Shown: positions 1-12,560 of the stretch, one piece after another
Layout of the letters: every line of letters begins with the position of its first letter
How positions within the stretch are numbered: the first letter of the stretch is position 1
From: Cacajao melanocephalus
Lineage: Eukaryota; Chordata; Mammalia; Primates; Pitheciidae
Reading direction: 5' to 3'
Length of the DNA stretch: 64,000 bases
NCBI GenBank assembly: GCA_963573385.1
Contig: CAUYLG010051954.1
Location: 1-64,000, forward strand
Translations under genes and position numbers: made by a program
The notes under the pieces: generated by a model
What the model saw: the letters and a program-made list of their open reading frames with translations, nothing else
Databases searched by the model: none
What the model was told of the DNA's origin: nothing

Positions 1-388
1 TCCAGATTTTTTAATGATCGCCATTCTAACTGGCATGAGATGGTATCTCAATGTGGTTTTGATTTGCATTTCTCTAATGACCAGTGATGATGAGCTTTTT
101 TTCGTGTATTTGTTGGCTGCATAAATGTCTTCTTTTGAAAAGTGTCTGTTCATATCCTTTGCCCACTTTTTGATAGGGTTTTTTTTTCTTGTAAATTTGC
201 TTCAGTTATTTGTAGATTCTGGATATTAGCCCTTTATCAGATGGGTAGATTGCAAAATTTTTTTTTCCTATTCTGTTGGTTGCCAGTTCACTCTAGGGAT
301 AGTTTCTTTTGCTGTGCAGAAGCTCTTAAGTTTAATTAGATCCCAGTTGTCTACTTTGGCTTTTGTTGCCATTGCTTTCGGTGTTTTA
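1..388 (-). mobile_element. L1 LINE, 3' part of ORF2 (antisense, cut by the window edge)
   Basis: The plus strand reads as the reverse complement of the C-terminal part of L1 ORF2. Familiar antisense blocks occur in the expected order: the 'aactggcatgagatggtat' block, 'tttgatttgcatttctct', 'cctttgcccactttttga', and the 'ttttgttgccattgctttcg' block near 361-380. The element therefore lies on the minus strand with its 3' end to the left of the window, and it is 5'-truncated near base 388. The frame is broken, so no functional endonuclease or reverse transcriptase is made. Bases 1-228 match 63328-63556 closely. The copy looks primate-specific (L1PA/L1PB age), but I cannot fix the subfamily. Confidence 0.9.
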
Positions 389-494
389 GTCAAGGACTTC
401 ATGAACTTAGAGTACTTTGAGGCCATCTTAGTTGCAACATACTCCCTCTTCAGAGCCGTCCTTTTAAAACTGATCATGGATAATCACGTTTTTA

Positions 495-1000
495 ATTTTC
501 CTTATAAGCCTTAGGATAATTATTTTTAGGTTCACAGTAAAGTTCTGTTAAGATTTGATGAGAATTATACTACAGCTATAAATAAATTTGGGGTAGAATT
601 TATATATTTACAACATTTTATCTTCCCCCATGGGAAATTATCTATTTTTATCTATTTGGTTGTTCATTCTTGCTCTTCCAAAAATCTTATCATTGTCTCC
701 ATGTAAACCTTGCATATTCCTTTTTAACTTTATTTCTAAATAATTGTTATTTTCATTGTATTTTGTATGAGATAAAATATTCATTTTGTAATCTATTTAT
801 TGCTGCCATATAGGAATCTATTAATTTTTATAGATTTTCTTTTTGTCTTCTACCCTTGTTATAATTCTTATTAGTTGCAATAGCTTTCAGTTTATTTTCT
901 TGGGATTTCCATGTAAGCAAGTTATAATGATTCAGTTAGTTTTCTAATCATATCAGCTAGAGTTTCCAGAAAAACAAGAGTGATAATGGGAAAAATTCCT
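495..1000 (-). mobile_element. Older L1 (L1M-type) ORF2 fragment, antisense
   Basis: Around 500-640 the plus strand resembles the antisense L1 ORF2 block that reads 'ccttaggataattattttt ... atttggggtagaatt ... atcttcccc'. Further weak similarity to antisense ORF2 runs to about 1000. It is much more diverged than the copy at 1-388, so it is a separate, older insertion or the old L1 next to which the younger one landed. Bases 404-494 are not assigned. The right boundary is uncertain. Confidence 0.55.
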
Positions 1001-1447
1001 TTTTCTTTTTCTATTTTGGAACAGTGGGCATTTAAAAACCAACTAGTATTATTCTAATTTCTTAACTTGAAAAAATATATAGTTAAATTAAGAACTAAGC
1101 TTATCTCTAAAAAATTTTTTTATTTTGCCAATATAAAGTCTTAGCTAGAACTCTTAGAACATTTCTTTGGATTTAGAAAGACACTTTTAGGATTGAAAGA
1201 AAATTCCTAGATCAGAAGACCCAAAGTCTCCCCCCAGCCCATATAAGTTTCACACTTGCTTCAAAAATACTGTGGAGACACTTACACAATCTCTGTGTCA
1301 CCATCTATAGCCACATTTCTTGAAAGCACTTTTTAAAATATTTTCTATTGATACAGTATGCTCTTAAGAGACATAGAACTGTAATTCCTCAGGATATCTA
1401 GGTAAATCTAAGCTCTTCTATGAAGAATAGCAAAACACCAATACTAT

Positions 1448-1692
1448 AAATTATCATTTACTGTCTTCCTATGTGTGAAACATCATGCTAAGAGCTGTAA
1501 TACATTATTTTATTTTAATCTTCACAACAGCACATTAACATAATTTCTGTTTTTCTGATTTTACAAAGAACCTATGACACAGAGAGATCAAGAACCACTT
1601 TGAAGTTTACATATAAGTAAGTGACAGATCTGGAATTCACTTTAAGCACATCTCTAAATCCTTTACTCATAAGCCCTGTGCTACAATTCCCC
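1448..1692 (+). mobile_element. MIR SINE
   Basis: The order of MIR core blocks is recognisable in sense orientation: 'cctatgtgtgaaacatcatg' (from 'ctatgtgccaggcactg'), 'attttaatcttcacaaca', 'gattttacaaagaacc', 'gacacagagagatcaagaa', 'taagtgacagatctggaatt' and 'ataagccctgtgctac'. MIRs are ancient tRNA-derived SINEs that amplified before the placental radiation. The divergence seen here fits that age. Confidence 0.8.
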
Positions 1693-1929
1693 TTTAAGAG
1701 AACAGCATTTTGATTAGAAGGGCTTACAATTTGTTTTATTTCCCCTTCCTTTATAACATGTTCTTCTACCTGCATTGTGTGATACTAGTTAAGCATTTCT
1801 CTCTCCTTCTATTACTTGGAAAAGTCAATCACTTCATTTTCTTTCTGACATATTACCTACCTTTAGTCTTATAACTTCTCATTCTCTCTCATGAGAAAGA
1901 TAATGAGACACCCAAAAACTTTTTTCACC

Positions 1930-2390
1930 TATTCAAGAGGGACCTTCTCTCCACATCCTCACTAATGCTTGTTATATTTTGTATTTTTGATAATAGCCAT
2001 CATAACAGGTATGGAGTGATAACACATTGTGGTTTTGATTTGCTCTTCCTTGGTTATTAATGATGTTAAACATGTACCTGTTGGCCATTTATATGTCTTC
2101 TTTGAAGAGATGTATATTCAGGTCCTTTCCCCATTTTTTAATTGTTTTTCTGCTTTTGTGTGAGTTCTTTATATATTTTGGATATTATCTCCTGATCAGA
2201 TATTGGTTTCCAAATATTTTATTTAGGAGGTGTCTCTTTACAACATTGATGGTTTTATCTGCTATGCAGACTTTTCAGTTTGATGTAGCCTCATTTATTT
2301 AGTTTTGCTTTTGTAGCCTGAGCTTTTGGTGTGATGTCCAAAAAAAAAATCATTGCCAAGGCCAATATCAATGACCTTTTTCTTTCCTAA
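1930..2390 (-). mobile_element. L1M-type ORF2 fragment, antisense
   Basis: The antisense ORF2 order seen at 1-388 recurs with heavy divergence: 'ctccacatcctcactaatgc', 'gatttgctcttccttggtta', 'gttggccatttatatgtctt', 'ttctttatatattttggata', then 'gcttttgtagcctgagcttt' and a run of nine A near 2341. This is an old LINE relic on the minus strand, frameshifted throughout. Confidence 0.8.
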
Positions 2391-3659
2391 ATCTCTGCTG
2401 ACTCATCACCTATGAAAGTATCTTTATAACCAGCTACGTCGACACATCACTCTAAACTATACAGGGATCCAGAATTCTGTTTGGGGAAGAAAATGTATTT
2501 ATTTTTTGAAGATACTTTATTATAATGTAGTCAATTATTTTAGAGTAAAGATCTATGCATTAATTTTCTGTCTTGTATCTGCAATACATTTCCCAACGTC
2601 TAAGCTATCTCCTCTACAGAAACCAAATTTTCCTCTATGTATTTTTAAAATCAGTACTTTTTAGAATGCTATATACCTTTTGACTTCTATATCACTACAT
2701 AACTTTAATCACTAATTAAAACTAAGTTTTTCATTTTTACATTGATACTTCAGATTCATTTACAAATCTGAAAGCCGTGAGTTGCTGTGTTATGCTAGAG
2801 GTTGTGATTATTCTAAGGTCACAGAAGCAACTATTTCCAGCATCCTTGAGGTGTTCATATGGTAAAAAGAAAATATGACAAAACACCCAAGTCTCTGTGG
2901 TGTCCTTCATTTCTCTCTTTACCAATTAAGAAACTCAAATATCTATAACACTTAATCCCTTTAGAGATTAAAAATAATAGTATATATATTTATGCATATA
3001 TATATATATATATAATTAGTAATATTAAAAAACTACAAAAGTATAGTAAAGGTGAAATTTTGGTCACACTTAACAGTAGTAGTTAATTCTCTTTAACATG
3101 CCTACACTTGTCATTGTGTGTCTTTATTATCTTTTTGGGTCTTAACAAGCAGGTAAGTCTAAATGTGTATGAATCACAGACCATGTCTTAGGAATCTATT
3201 CTGCACTTCCCTTGATTTCTTTCTCTGAATTTAATAAATGTCTCCATTGCTTTCACACATGAAGGCTTACCATATAGATATATGGTAACATATATTTGCA
3301 GTTTACTAATAAATGCAGTGCATATTTAAGCTAATTTTCCCTTTGCTGATTTAAAGAAATTGTGGGGAAAAAAAACCTAAACTTTATATCAGTATTTTTC
3401 AGTCTTTAGTCATTTGCAAATGTGCCTCATATTTTTTTTCCAACATGCTATACCACTTTATATATTCATACTACCGAATCCATTATTAACATTTCCAACT
3501 TCTCTTCTTTGCTTAAAGTACAAAGAACTGTCTTTTTATGTCTACCAGTATGCCTATAAAGTGATTATGTATTTATTTTAATGTGAAAGAGGAATATGTA
3601 ACTATTAGTATTATCCATGGTATCTTTGATAAATAAAAACATTTTCTTCTGATCTATTA
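2391..3659. other. AT-rich unique sequence, no gene seen
   Basis: No recognisable repeat or exon. A short alternating (TA) tract lies at about 2994-3014. The open frames here are short and resemble nothing I know. Confidence 0.5.
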
Positions 3660-3890
3660 TATCTGTATTTTATTTTATAGCTTCTTGGCTTTGAATAATA
3701 ATCTTGTTGATTGTGTATATTGTCACCTATAGTTTATGACTATATATTTGCATAACTGGTTTTTAAATTTAAACATTTTAATGCATCTGCACCTAGGATT
3801 TATTTTTTAGATATTATAGACTAGGACTTCAGTTTTGTGTTTTGTTTCTGAATGGATAGCCAAGTGAATAGCCAGTGTTTTAAGAACAAA
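3660..3890 (-). mobile_element. Old L1 ORF2 fragment, antisense
   Basis: The block 'taatgcatctgcacctagga', followed by 'gaatggatagccaagtgaat', matches the antisense L1 ORF2 pattern 'taatccatcttgaattaatt ... atggatagccagttgtccc'. Strongly diverged and short, so family age and edges are approximate. Confidence 0.55.
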
Positions 3891-5144
3891 AAATATTTAC
3901 TTGCATGTCATTATCACTTATATGCATTTTTATATAAAATTATATGTATACAAACACAGGAATTTTAAAAATTAAAGCACTACATAAATTTTATCTCATG
4001 CTCTTGGATGTCTTATGAAATTCACTATTAATGTATAAAATATTTACATTTCCTTTCCTTAAAGAAACTCAGTCTTCTCTGATGTGTTGTCTTCAAGTTA
4101 CTATGTTATTTCTCAGTTTGAATGAACTGACAATAATTTGACTTATTAGATAAAATGGCATGTATTTGTTTCTCCAGGAGGGAAGAGTAGACATCATGTG
4201 GATTTTTCTCATCCTGAATGGCCACTGCTCCCAATATTGGGCCACCAACACCTGCATGTCTATACTCCTCTATGCTTTTTCTGCCTGTCAAGTTAGATGC
4301 AGGACTAATTTCACTTCTCTATGTGGGTCTTCGAAGAGTTGTAAAAGCATCTCTTTTCTCTAAGTTTTTTTCTCAACTCAAATCTCAATTTCTCCAGTTA
4401 TATTTCTCTCAAGACACTAGTCAGGTAACACTGATGGCAAGATACAAAACTCATTTCAAGTAATCAAGGTTTGAGAAGAATTCTCATGCCTCAAAATTGT
4501 CATATAAATTTTATGTTGATGTCAACTTTCCTGTCCATTGTTAAAAATAAACAAGCCAACAGGGAATAAAAACAGCAATAAAAATCATCCTCTTTCAAGT
4601 CATCAGATGTAATATTTCACAAATTCAGATTTTACTCTTAAGATAGAAAAAATATGCCCAATTCTCTGTTTCTAATTTTACCTTTAAAATATTTATGCAG
4701 ATTTATGGTTCTACGAATTCCTGTAAGTCTAAGAGAAACAATGCTAGGGGAAAAAACAATTTTAAGAGTAAGTTAAAATGGACAACTAAGTAACTCATAT
4801 CATATACACCTTATATATGCTTTTGAGACATAAATATTCATATCTCATCATTAAAATTTACTGTGGCCATTGAATTACTTTGGCAGACTGAAAGAATGAT
4901 CAAAAGTTGAATTATATCCAACAAGCAGCACACATTGATCACTAAAAGGCGCTGAGGCTCTGCCCTAACCTCTGCAATGTTTGCCCTAGAAAGCACAGTG
5001 AATTTATAGGAAGATCAGTTGATGGTTCTTCTGGAACGTGGTAGTTTTCTTTGGTAACCAGTGCCACAGTTCTAATTAAACAATTATCTATATCATTATC
5101 TATTTATTGTTCTTTCCATCCCCTGAGAGTATTTACCTTTATGG
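3891..5144. other. AT-rich sequence, no gene seen
   Basis: No repeat family recognised. Overlapping open frames near 4106-4463 on both strands are short, have no motif and no splice context, and look like chance. Confidence 0.5.
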
Positions 5145-5242
5145 AAGACAAAGACCTTGCTCATCATTGTTTCACCACTGGATACACTCTATTGGGAACA
5201 GAATAGGAGCTGTTCAGTATTCATTGAAGAAATAGGTATGCC
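5145..5242 (+). mobile_element. L2/MIR3-type 3' end
   Basis: Sense-strand blocks resemble the L2 3' tail: 'gacaaagaccttgctcatca', 'tcaccactggatacactc', and 'gttcagtattcattgaaga' in place of the canonical 'ctcaataaatatttgttgaa'. Short and diverged. Confidence 0.5.
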
Positions 5243-7089
5243 AGGAAATGGATAAAATAGAATAATCTAAGAGAACAGATTTCTTTGACCTGGTCCTCAT
5301 CCACAAAGTTAGTGTGGCCAGAAAGACTCACAGCATTTAGGAGCTTTTCTTCTGGGTAGGTCTCTGATGGGCCGCTTTAAGCACAAGGCCAAATGCTTTT
5401 TCTCACTTTTTCTTTTCCTTGGCACACTTTTGTGGGGATTTTCTTCCTCAACATTGGAATGTAGGTGAAAGAAAGCTATCCTTTGGATGGAAGATCAAAG
5501 GTGAAGTGACCAAGGAAGTCATTTAGGAAGCTGCTCACTCATTTTTTCTTAGGCCTTAGTTTCTGACAACCGAGGCAACATAAACTATAGCGTGCCAGGA
5601 TTCAAACGTTGCAAGTCATAACTATGATCTGTCATTTTAAAGAGGCAGATTCTGCCCTGCCTTTTCCTTAGCTTCTCTCCCTTCAGGAAACAGGCTGCCA
5701 GGCCAATGTAGAAAATGCAGTGTTTATGATTCTGGGTCCTCATTTTTAGCTAAATGTCTCTATTTATGTTAAAATTTATACTGTCAAGTTAAAATAGATA
5801 AAAATGAAGAAAAATAATATATTAAACAAATCCAGAGAAAGTAATTATGTCATTTCTAATACAAAATGAAATATTATGAATGTATGATGCACTTTCTCTT
5901 TTGAAATGTTGACAAAATGGAGCCAAGTTTAATTTTATTCTGTAATTATTACATCGTAAACTGCTACTAGACAGAAGGATCTCCTAGGCTTAGAAACATA
6001 TTCCCTTATGCATCATCCTACCGTCAACTTTTGTCACTGAAGACTCAAGTCCAAATGTCTTCTAGAAGACATTAATACAAATGTTTAAAAAAATCCAAAT
6101 TTTCTACCACTGCTTCATTGCAAGCTTTATTCGCATAAAAATAAATTTCTATTTACATAAAGGAAGAAATTATTTTATTTATTCAGAACACAATGAATGT
6201 TCTGAAATTGGTTTCATGCATGTTAACTTTCTTTTTGTATTCTTCCTCTGTATATTTTCTCTCTACATTATATTCTTTCTCAGTATATTCTTCCTTTGTA
6301 TATTAGATTCTTTCTCTTTTCATCATATTCTGCTTTAAATTATAAAGGCAGTGCCTATAGCAAGGACAGTCACCTGAGGAGGATCTTCGTTTTGGAAGAC
6401 AAATGTGGTTCATTTGTTCCTGGGGGATTTGCATGTTTGGGCAATACAAAATTGTAATACAGAAAGTCAAAACAAAATTCACTAATGCTAGTTCTAGAGG
6501 TAATTTCCACAAAACTTGTAAAAGGCAAATTTTTGAAAGTATCATGTGCAATTAAGATAATGCTTCAGTGTACCTGTTGAGATATTAATGAACTCCCAGT
6601 GGGGCATTATTAAGTTCACAGTTAGCAGTAATTTCACTCTTAGTTCTTAATAAGCTTTACTGATATGGATCCCCCAAAAGGAAAAACCACTGAAGAACTT
6701 TTTCAGACTCATTCTTTGAAATATCACTCCCTTCAATTTATACTTATCTCCTCTCTAGATATCATCTCTGCTCACATTAGGATGGTTGGACAGCAATTCT
6801 ATTTTGGGAGTAATTTGATTTTGATTAATTTATTCCAAACTACTGAGGTATAACTAATAATTCTGAATTAGTTTAAAATGTGGAGTTTTACACAACTTTA
6901 AATTGCTCATGATGGAGATTATCATAAATTATTGTAACTATTTTTTTCTTCACTTTTCATCTCTCTAATTACATAACACCAAACACCTTCAACGTTCTGT
7001 GAGTGGTTTGTAACCATATTCTGGATATCCAAGTGGTTTTGTGTGTGGATTGCCAGTCATATTTGTTATAGCACATATTTAAAAGAATG
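5243..7089. other. Unique AT-rich sequence, no gene seen
   Basis: No repeat family recognised. Bases 6081-6338 and 6303-6551 hold short open frames rich in Phe, Ile and Leu, which simply reflects T-rich DNA. Confidence 0.45.
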
Positions 7090-7206
7090 CTTATTGCTTT
7101 ACTAAATCTTTATATGTACTACGTATTGTGATATGTGGTACTTTACATATACAATCTCACACATTTTTGCAACAACCTGTTATAGGTACAAATATTATTG
7201 TCATAT
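7090..7206 (+). mobile_element. MIR fragment
   Basis: A partial MIR core in sense: 'tgtactacgtattgtgatat', 'ctttacatatacaatctcac', 'gcaacaacctgttataggta'. The bases after it (7207-7543) may be another ancient repeat, but I could not place them. Confidence 0.55.
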
Positions 7207-7543
7207 TCAGTGTTTGTGCCCATGTAGCATACACGCACCTTTCTCTTGGTCACAGTTCCCATGTTGGCCTGAGGAACCACCTTTTCTCATCACTGAATTC
7301 CTGTGTTTTAGGGAGACATGGCTGTACTTCAGAATCTAGATGCTGCCCAACACAAGTTGGCCAGTCAGAACATAGGACTTCTTTAGCCACAGGATTGACT
7401 CAAGAGCTGTTATGTGGCCTGATCCAGACCACTATGAACAAGTGAAATTCAATATAAAGGTGTGGTCAGAATTTCTAGATGAAAGAAACTTTTTTAAAAT
7501 TAAAATGCCTGAGAGGAAACCATTTAAGTCTGTGGTTACCAAA

Positions 7544-7585
7544 GATGATGATGATGATGATGATGACGATGATGATGATGATGAT
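7544..7585 (+). repeat. (GAT)14 trinucleotide microsatellite
   Basis: Fourteen GAT units with one GAC interruption (unit 8). It is readable in several frames, giving runs of Asp, Met, Ser or Ile in short conceptual ORFs. None of these has coding support. Confidence 0.97.
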
Positions 7586-8452
7586 TTTGCTGGGCGACAA
7601 TGGGGGAAATCTAGTTGTCTTACAAACCTCACAGTTTGGGAATATTAGGCTCAGGACTAGAAATAGAATATCACTTAAAACTTCTCTCATCCCACTATTT
7701 TATGGAACATAGAAAATAAAGAAAAAGCTGCGACATTTGTCTTATGGTTAATAGCTGCTAAAATAGCAATAACATGTGGCTCTTATCAAGCTAGACAAAC
7801 TCCCCAGAACTGTTTCTCTATCCAGAAAAATGAGGTTAATCTTATGATTCCAAGATATATCACAGGATATATGTGAAATACTTACAAAATGAAAGTTGCA
7901 CATGCCATCCTAATATACATCACTATTTTGTCTGGTGCTATTTGCTTAAATAAGCATCCTAGTTATAAGCATGGGAGGGGTTGCATGCATGTGTGTAGTA
8001 TGTAACTAGGCTTTTTGAGATCATCTGTAGATAAGAGACATACTTTCTTCCATATTACCACAGCATTCAATGACATAGTACAATAGAGGCCTTTCCATTC
8101 CAACACAGTATCCTAGAAACCATCAGCATACACTTACCTAGAGGAGCAGGGAGAAGCCAAAGAGAAATAAAATTTTTATGACCTCTCAGCCTCCTTCCTA
8201 ACCTTAATTGTCTATGAAATCTCACTGGTCAATAACCTAGGATTAATCCCCATAGACAACCATATATTATGAAACAAAAACTAAATGGACTGAAGATTTC
8301 TATTAATATTTTTATATTGATTTAATATGATCCTAGACTTTTTCCAGGCCTCAAGGGCCAGCATCTCATACAAAGAAGTTTGGCTTACCAAACACTAAAG
8401 GTTGTCTTTTTAGATATTTTGCTAGCAATATAAACGTCAAATCTCTGTAGAG
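7586..8452. other. Unique sequence, no gene seen
   Basis: No recognised repeat, exon or RNA gene between the GAT microsatellite and the MER20 element. Confidence 0.45.
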
Positions 8453-8695
8453 TAGGATTTCTCAAACTTCACGTGATGTTGACATTTTGGCTAGGTAATG
8501 CTTTGTTGCGGGGGCTACAGGGACCATCAAGGGCAATGCAGGCTCTGTGGCAGCACCCTAGCTTTGGTCTACTAGATGCCAGTAGCATATTCCCCAGCTG
8601 TCAAAGCCAAATAGTTCTTTTGACAATGCAAAATATCACCTCATGTGCATGTGGTATTAGGGGTGGCAGAGCATTGTCACAGTTGAGGACTACTG
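8453..8695 (-). mobile_element. MER20, non-autonomous hAT-Charlie DNA transposon
   Basis: The plus strand is the reverse complement of the MER20 pattern: 'ggatttctcaaacttcacgt', 'gttgacattttggctaggta', 'ctttgttgcgggggctac', 'ctactagatgccagtagca', ending 'agttgaggactactg'. Both terminal inverted repeats are visible. The flanking 8-mers, ctgtagag (8445-8452) and ggctagag (8696-8703), share their last five bases, as a decayed hAT 8-bp target-site duplication would. It encodes no protein. Confidence 0.9.
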
Positions 8696-9225
8696 GGCTA
8701 GAGATGTGTCTGTGCAAAAGGGAAATCTCAATCATCACTCTGCAGTCACAAAATGAAACCAAAATAAAACGCTATTTATCACATTTTGTATACTCTCTAT
8801 AGTTTTCACATTTTGCTTTCTACTTGCCAAACTTTCCCAATTATCAGAGCTCCTTGTGTTTCCTAGCCACCTTCAATCATCTGGTGTCTCAGTAGAATGC
8901 ACAGTGACAATACCGCTGCAGTGCTAAGTCTGTTACATGGACACAGCCAGGAACTTCTTAAAGTAGAGACAGCTTTTCCAGGAGAGAATGAGATTAAATC
9001 CACATAATCTTCTGAGAGCAATCACCATTTTCATAAGTATGTTCTAGTAAAAAAGAATCAATTATTCTGGATGGGTGAAAATGGAGTGTTATAGTTTATT
9101 GAATATTCAAGTAAACTATATAGTATGCTGTATGCCAACTCCAGTTTTCAAAAAGTTAGTGAAAAATAAAGTTCTCTTAACAGAAATGCTACCAAACATA
9201 GTGAAATCTTCACTTAAAGATTCAG

Positions 9226-9350
9226 AAGCCACTTTCAGAGTCAAGCAAGCCTTGGACACATTCATTCTCATTGCAAAAGACCACAGACGTAGATGTTCCA
9301 GAAGGTAAAATTAAAATTGTGTTGATCCTTTGATTCTCTGAAAGTGGCTT
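9226..9350. repeat. 15-bp perfect inverted repeat, 95-bp spacer
   Basis: Arm aagccactttcagag at 9226-9240 is the exact reverse complement of ctctgaaagtggctt at 9336-9350. The arms could pair as a stem in RNA or a cruciform in DNA. No transposon consensus was recognised around them. Confidence 0.9.
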
Positions 9351-10726
9351 ACCTGTCATAAATTTTTTATTTACTTTCTTTATTCTCATATAAAGGAGGC
9401 TAACTATACTTTCTTTTATAAACTTTTGATATGCCTCATAGTCTAAGAAAATAAGCATTTAGTGTTTCTTAATACCAAAAAAAAGATGTATATGATTTCT
9501 GCATGGTAAATAATTCCTTACTATTTAATTCAGATAATACAATACCACATCTGTAGCATGTGACCTTTTTTTCTTTTTAATATTTGTATAGCTGATGTGC
9601 TGCATATATAGTAATTAATGAGGTAGACCAGCTCTACATATGCTTGTGGGAACGCAGGAATTATTTAAATAATGAATTAATAACTCCATGAGTTTATTTA
9701 TGTGTTTTTACTCACCATGTAAGGAATATAATATGCAGCCTATACAAAGCATATTTTACCCTTAATCCCTTTCCCCCCAGAATATATATTTTAATCTCAT
9801 ATGGTTCTTTTTCCTCAGTAACCACATTGCTCAGGGACGGGGACACCAGTCTAAATAAAACCCTAAAATGTCACTGGAGAGAGAACAACTCTTTAAAACT
9901 GGAGGTTTAGGAAATAGATAAGTAAGAGGTGTTGTTTAAGCCAATTGGGAGAGAGAGAGGAGGCAGATTTCCTTTAGCAAAAGAGCAAATGAAAGCCTTT
10001 CCCAATGAAGAGAAATGGTGAAAGCAAATTCATAGAGGAATGAAGAAAGCTTCCTTTGAAGAAATGAGAGAAACTATCCTAGCTTGAGGGTAGAGTCCAT
10101 TGTCCCACTTGATTTACAGCTGGAGAAATGGATGTGGCAAGATGATAAACAAAATTAATCCCCATCTAAATTTACTTATTTTCCTCTTATAATAATTATT
10201 TTTCTGGACTAATAAAATATACAGAGTATTTGTAACATATATTACTGCATTCTTATAAGAATATGTAAGAGAAGCGCAGACACCTCAACAGCTACTGAGA
10301 CCTAAGTACCTCTAATGTAATATCTAAGAGGCCCTTCCATGAGGACACCAGCATCACTCCCCAAGGATTCAATTAGACAAAGTGTCACTGATTCTTCAAC
10401 AAGGGCCCTGTGACAAAAGCTTTTCATGGTTCCATTTGACATTTGAAGCAGGTCACTCCCTGCTGTCAGAGAGAATAAGAACTTTGCTCACTTTGGTAAT
10501 AAGAATCACTCCTGTCTACAGATCACAGGTCATGGTGGAAGAAGCAAAGCTGAGCATTTGTCTTTCTATTTTTTCTTTCGCAGTCCTTCTTCCTAGCTCC
10601 TGGATGAATATCTAAGAACAGAAAAAGGAAAATAAATAATAAAGCTTTGGAAGGGAAAATTCCCAGCCTTAGAGTCACAATGCTAGTGAGGTTCATTCAG
10701 AGCTAATAGATCCTGATATAATTCCA

Positions 10727-10771
10727 TGTGTGTGTATGTGTGTGTGTGTATGTGCATGCATATGTGTATGT
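10727..10771 (+). repeat. Imperfect (TG)n/(TATG)n microsatellite
   Basis: Alternating TG dinucleotides interrupted by TA and CA steps. Confidence 0.9.
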
Positions 10772-11289
10772 GAAGAAATATTTACTGTAAAATTTCCAAG
10801 GTATTTTCAGGCTGGAGTAGCCTGGTAGGTTCCCTTCATTACACATTGTTGGAAATATTGATTTGTTCTAGAATCTAACATTTTCAATATTCCTTCCCTA
10901 CAGGGAGAAACTGACTTTTGTTATCACATCACCTGCCACCATATCATCTTCCAATTACCATGATTGCATCTTTTTTACATGTAATTGCATTTTAGGTTGA
11001 CTGCTTCCCAGGGAGATTGAGGGAGAGAGAGAATGTCATCAATGCCAGCACCACTAGCTGTATTTTAACAAGTTTGCTTCAGGGACAATTTTGAGATAGA
11101 GCTGCTAATCCTCTCCATAAGGCTTGAATTCTTAATAAAGGCAAATCTTGACTGGACTTGGGAATTTTGTTCTCTTCCTTATCGTGGCCTTTAGACTCAA
11201 GGTTCTGAAGGACATTTTTGCCAGGACAAGGTATCTCAAAGGGTCAAGGATGGGATGTTAGTGCTAACAGAGTCAGATCTCTACTTCTA

Positions 11290-11402
11290 TGGAAGAAAAC
11301 AATGCTTATAGATGAAAAGTAATTTACCAAACGCCACATTGCCATAGAGTCAATGAGAAAGAACTTGAATCACATCTCTTGACTAGGTTGTATAGTGATG
11401 TT
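11290..11402 (+). mobile_element. Possible degraded MIR
   Basis: The order 'gatgaaaagtaatttacca', then 'agagtcaatgagaaagaac', then 'ttgaatcacatctcttgact' recalls the second half of a sense MIR. Divergence is high, so this is tentative. Confidence 0.35.
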
Positions 11403-12560
11403 TCCAAAAATCTATACTGCTCTGCCAAAGTATTTAGTCCCTCTGTATATTCGATTTCAAACATTTTAAGACTCGTTTTGATGATTAAGCACTACCAACT
11501 ATTTACTGGCTGTTTGCAAAAATAGAAAATAAAACTAACAATTGCTTGAAAATCTGTTAATGTCTTTCTCACATAAAGTAAGTTGAAAAGTAAAGAGTTC
11601 AGAGCTGGTATGACAGTTCCAGTCACCAAGGACCAAGGCGATTTCTGCTGCTCTGTCCTAGCATGTCAATTACATTCTGAATGCTGTTCATAGTTCCAGA
11701 TGTCTGCTGAAGCTCCAGCAATCATGACCTCATCTCAAGCAGTAAGAAAGGGGATATGGAAAAAGACAAATGGGCAGTTGTTTTTGTTGGGTGAAGTCTT
11801 TCCATGTCACTTTCCCCCTTGGCACACAACACTTCCACCTATATATCACTGTCCAAAATAGTCTCCTGAATAGCACCTAGTTGCAAGAACAGAGTTTTGA
11901 ATAATGTAATTTTAAGCCAGTATATTGTCACCTCAAATCAAACTTAGTTCTTTGACTAAGAAAGACTAAGGAATAGAGAAGGAATGGACATTATCTGCCA
12001 CAATCATGAAGGATGGATAAAGGTTGATCATGTGCAACTCTAGGCTAGAGAACTCGTAAACAGATACAGTTGACCATTTATGTGTGGCTAAATCAATCTT
12101 CGAAGTATTTGTGTAGAAGGCAAAGAAGACAAGTAAGCAGGCAATAATCCTCTAGTAGGATATCAATTGCATGTTGACCAGAGGCAGCAAATGATGTCAA
12201 AAGAACAATTCCATTAGGGCCATCTTGCAATGACCCCCAACAGTGCTTCTGTTTCCATGAAAGCATTCCAGCTACTAAATGAGTGTACTCCTAATGATAC
12301 TGTCTTTATAACATATCAACTCTGCTATGAGCAACCATGAACGTGTACTAAGCATGTTCAACTTTGTCCTGCTAAAGACTCTTTTTGAATTTTTAACATG
12401 AGCAAGTTTAAGAATCTTTCAGAAAACAACATTTTCTCCCAACTTCAGCTTAAAAGTAATGTTGTGATAGTTTCTATGCTGTTTTCAGCCATAATGTTTC
12501 TCCATGGATTAGAAAGATAGCTTTGGTAACCTTCTCCAGTTTGAGCAATTAAGAAGTCTG

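Larger units (their letters stand above)
8696..12560. other. Mostly unique sequence, no gene seen
   Basis: Nearly 4 kb with little recognisable repeat. It holds a 15-bp inverted repeat (9226-9350), a GT-rich microsatellite (10727-10771) and a possible degraded MIR (11290-11400). Open frames at 9075-9308 and 10382-10615 are short and motif-free. Confidence 0.45.

Noticed and set aside
7412..7712. Conceptual proteins with runs of Asp, Met, Ser or Ile
   Set aside because: They are the (GAT)14 microsatellite read in different frames and strands, with no other coding evidence.
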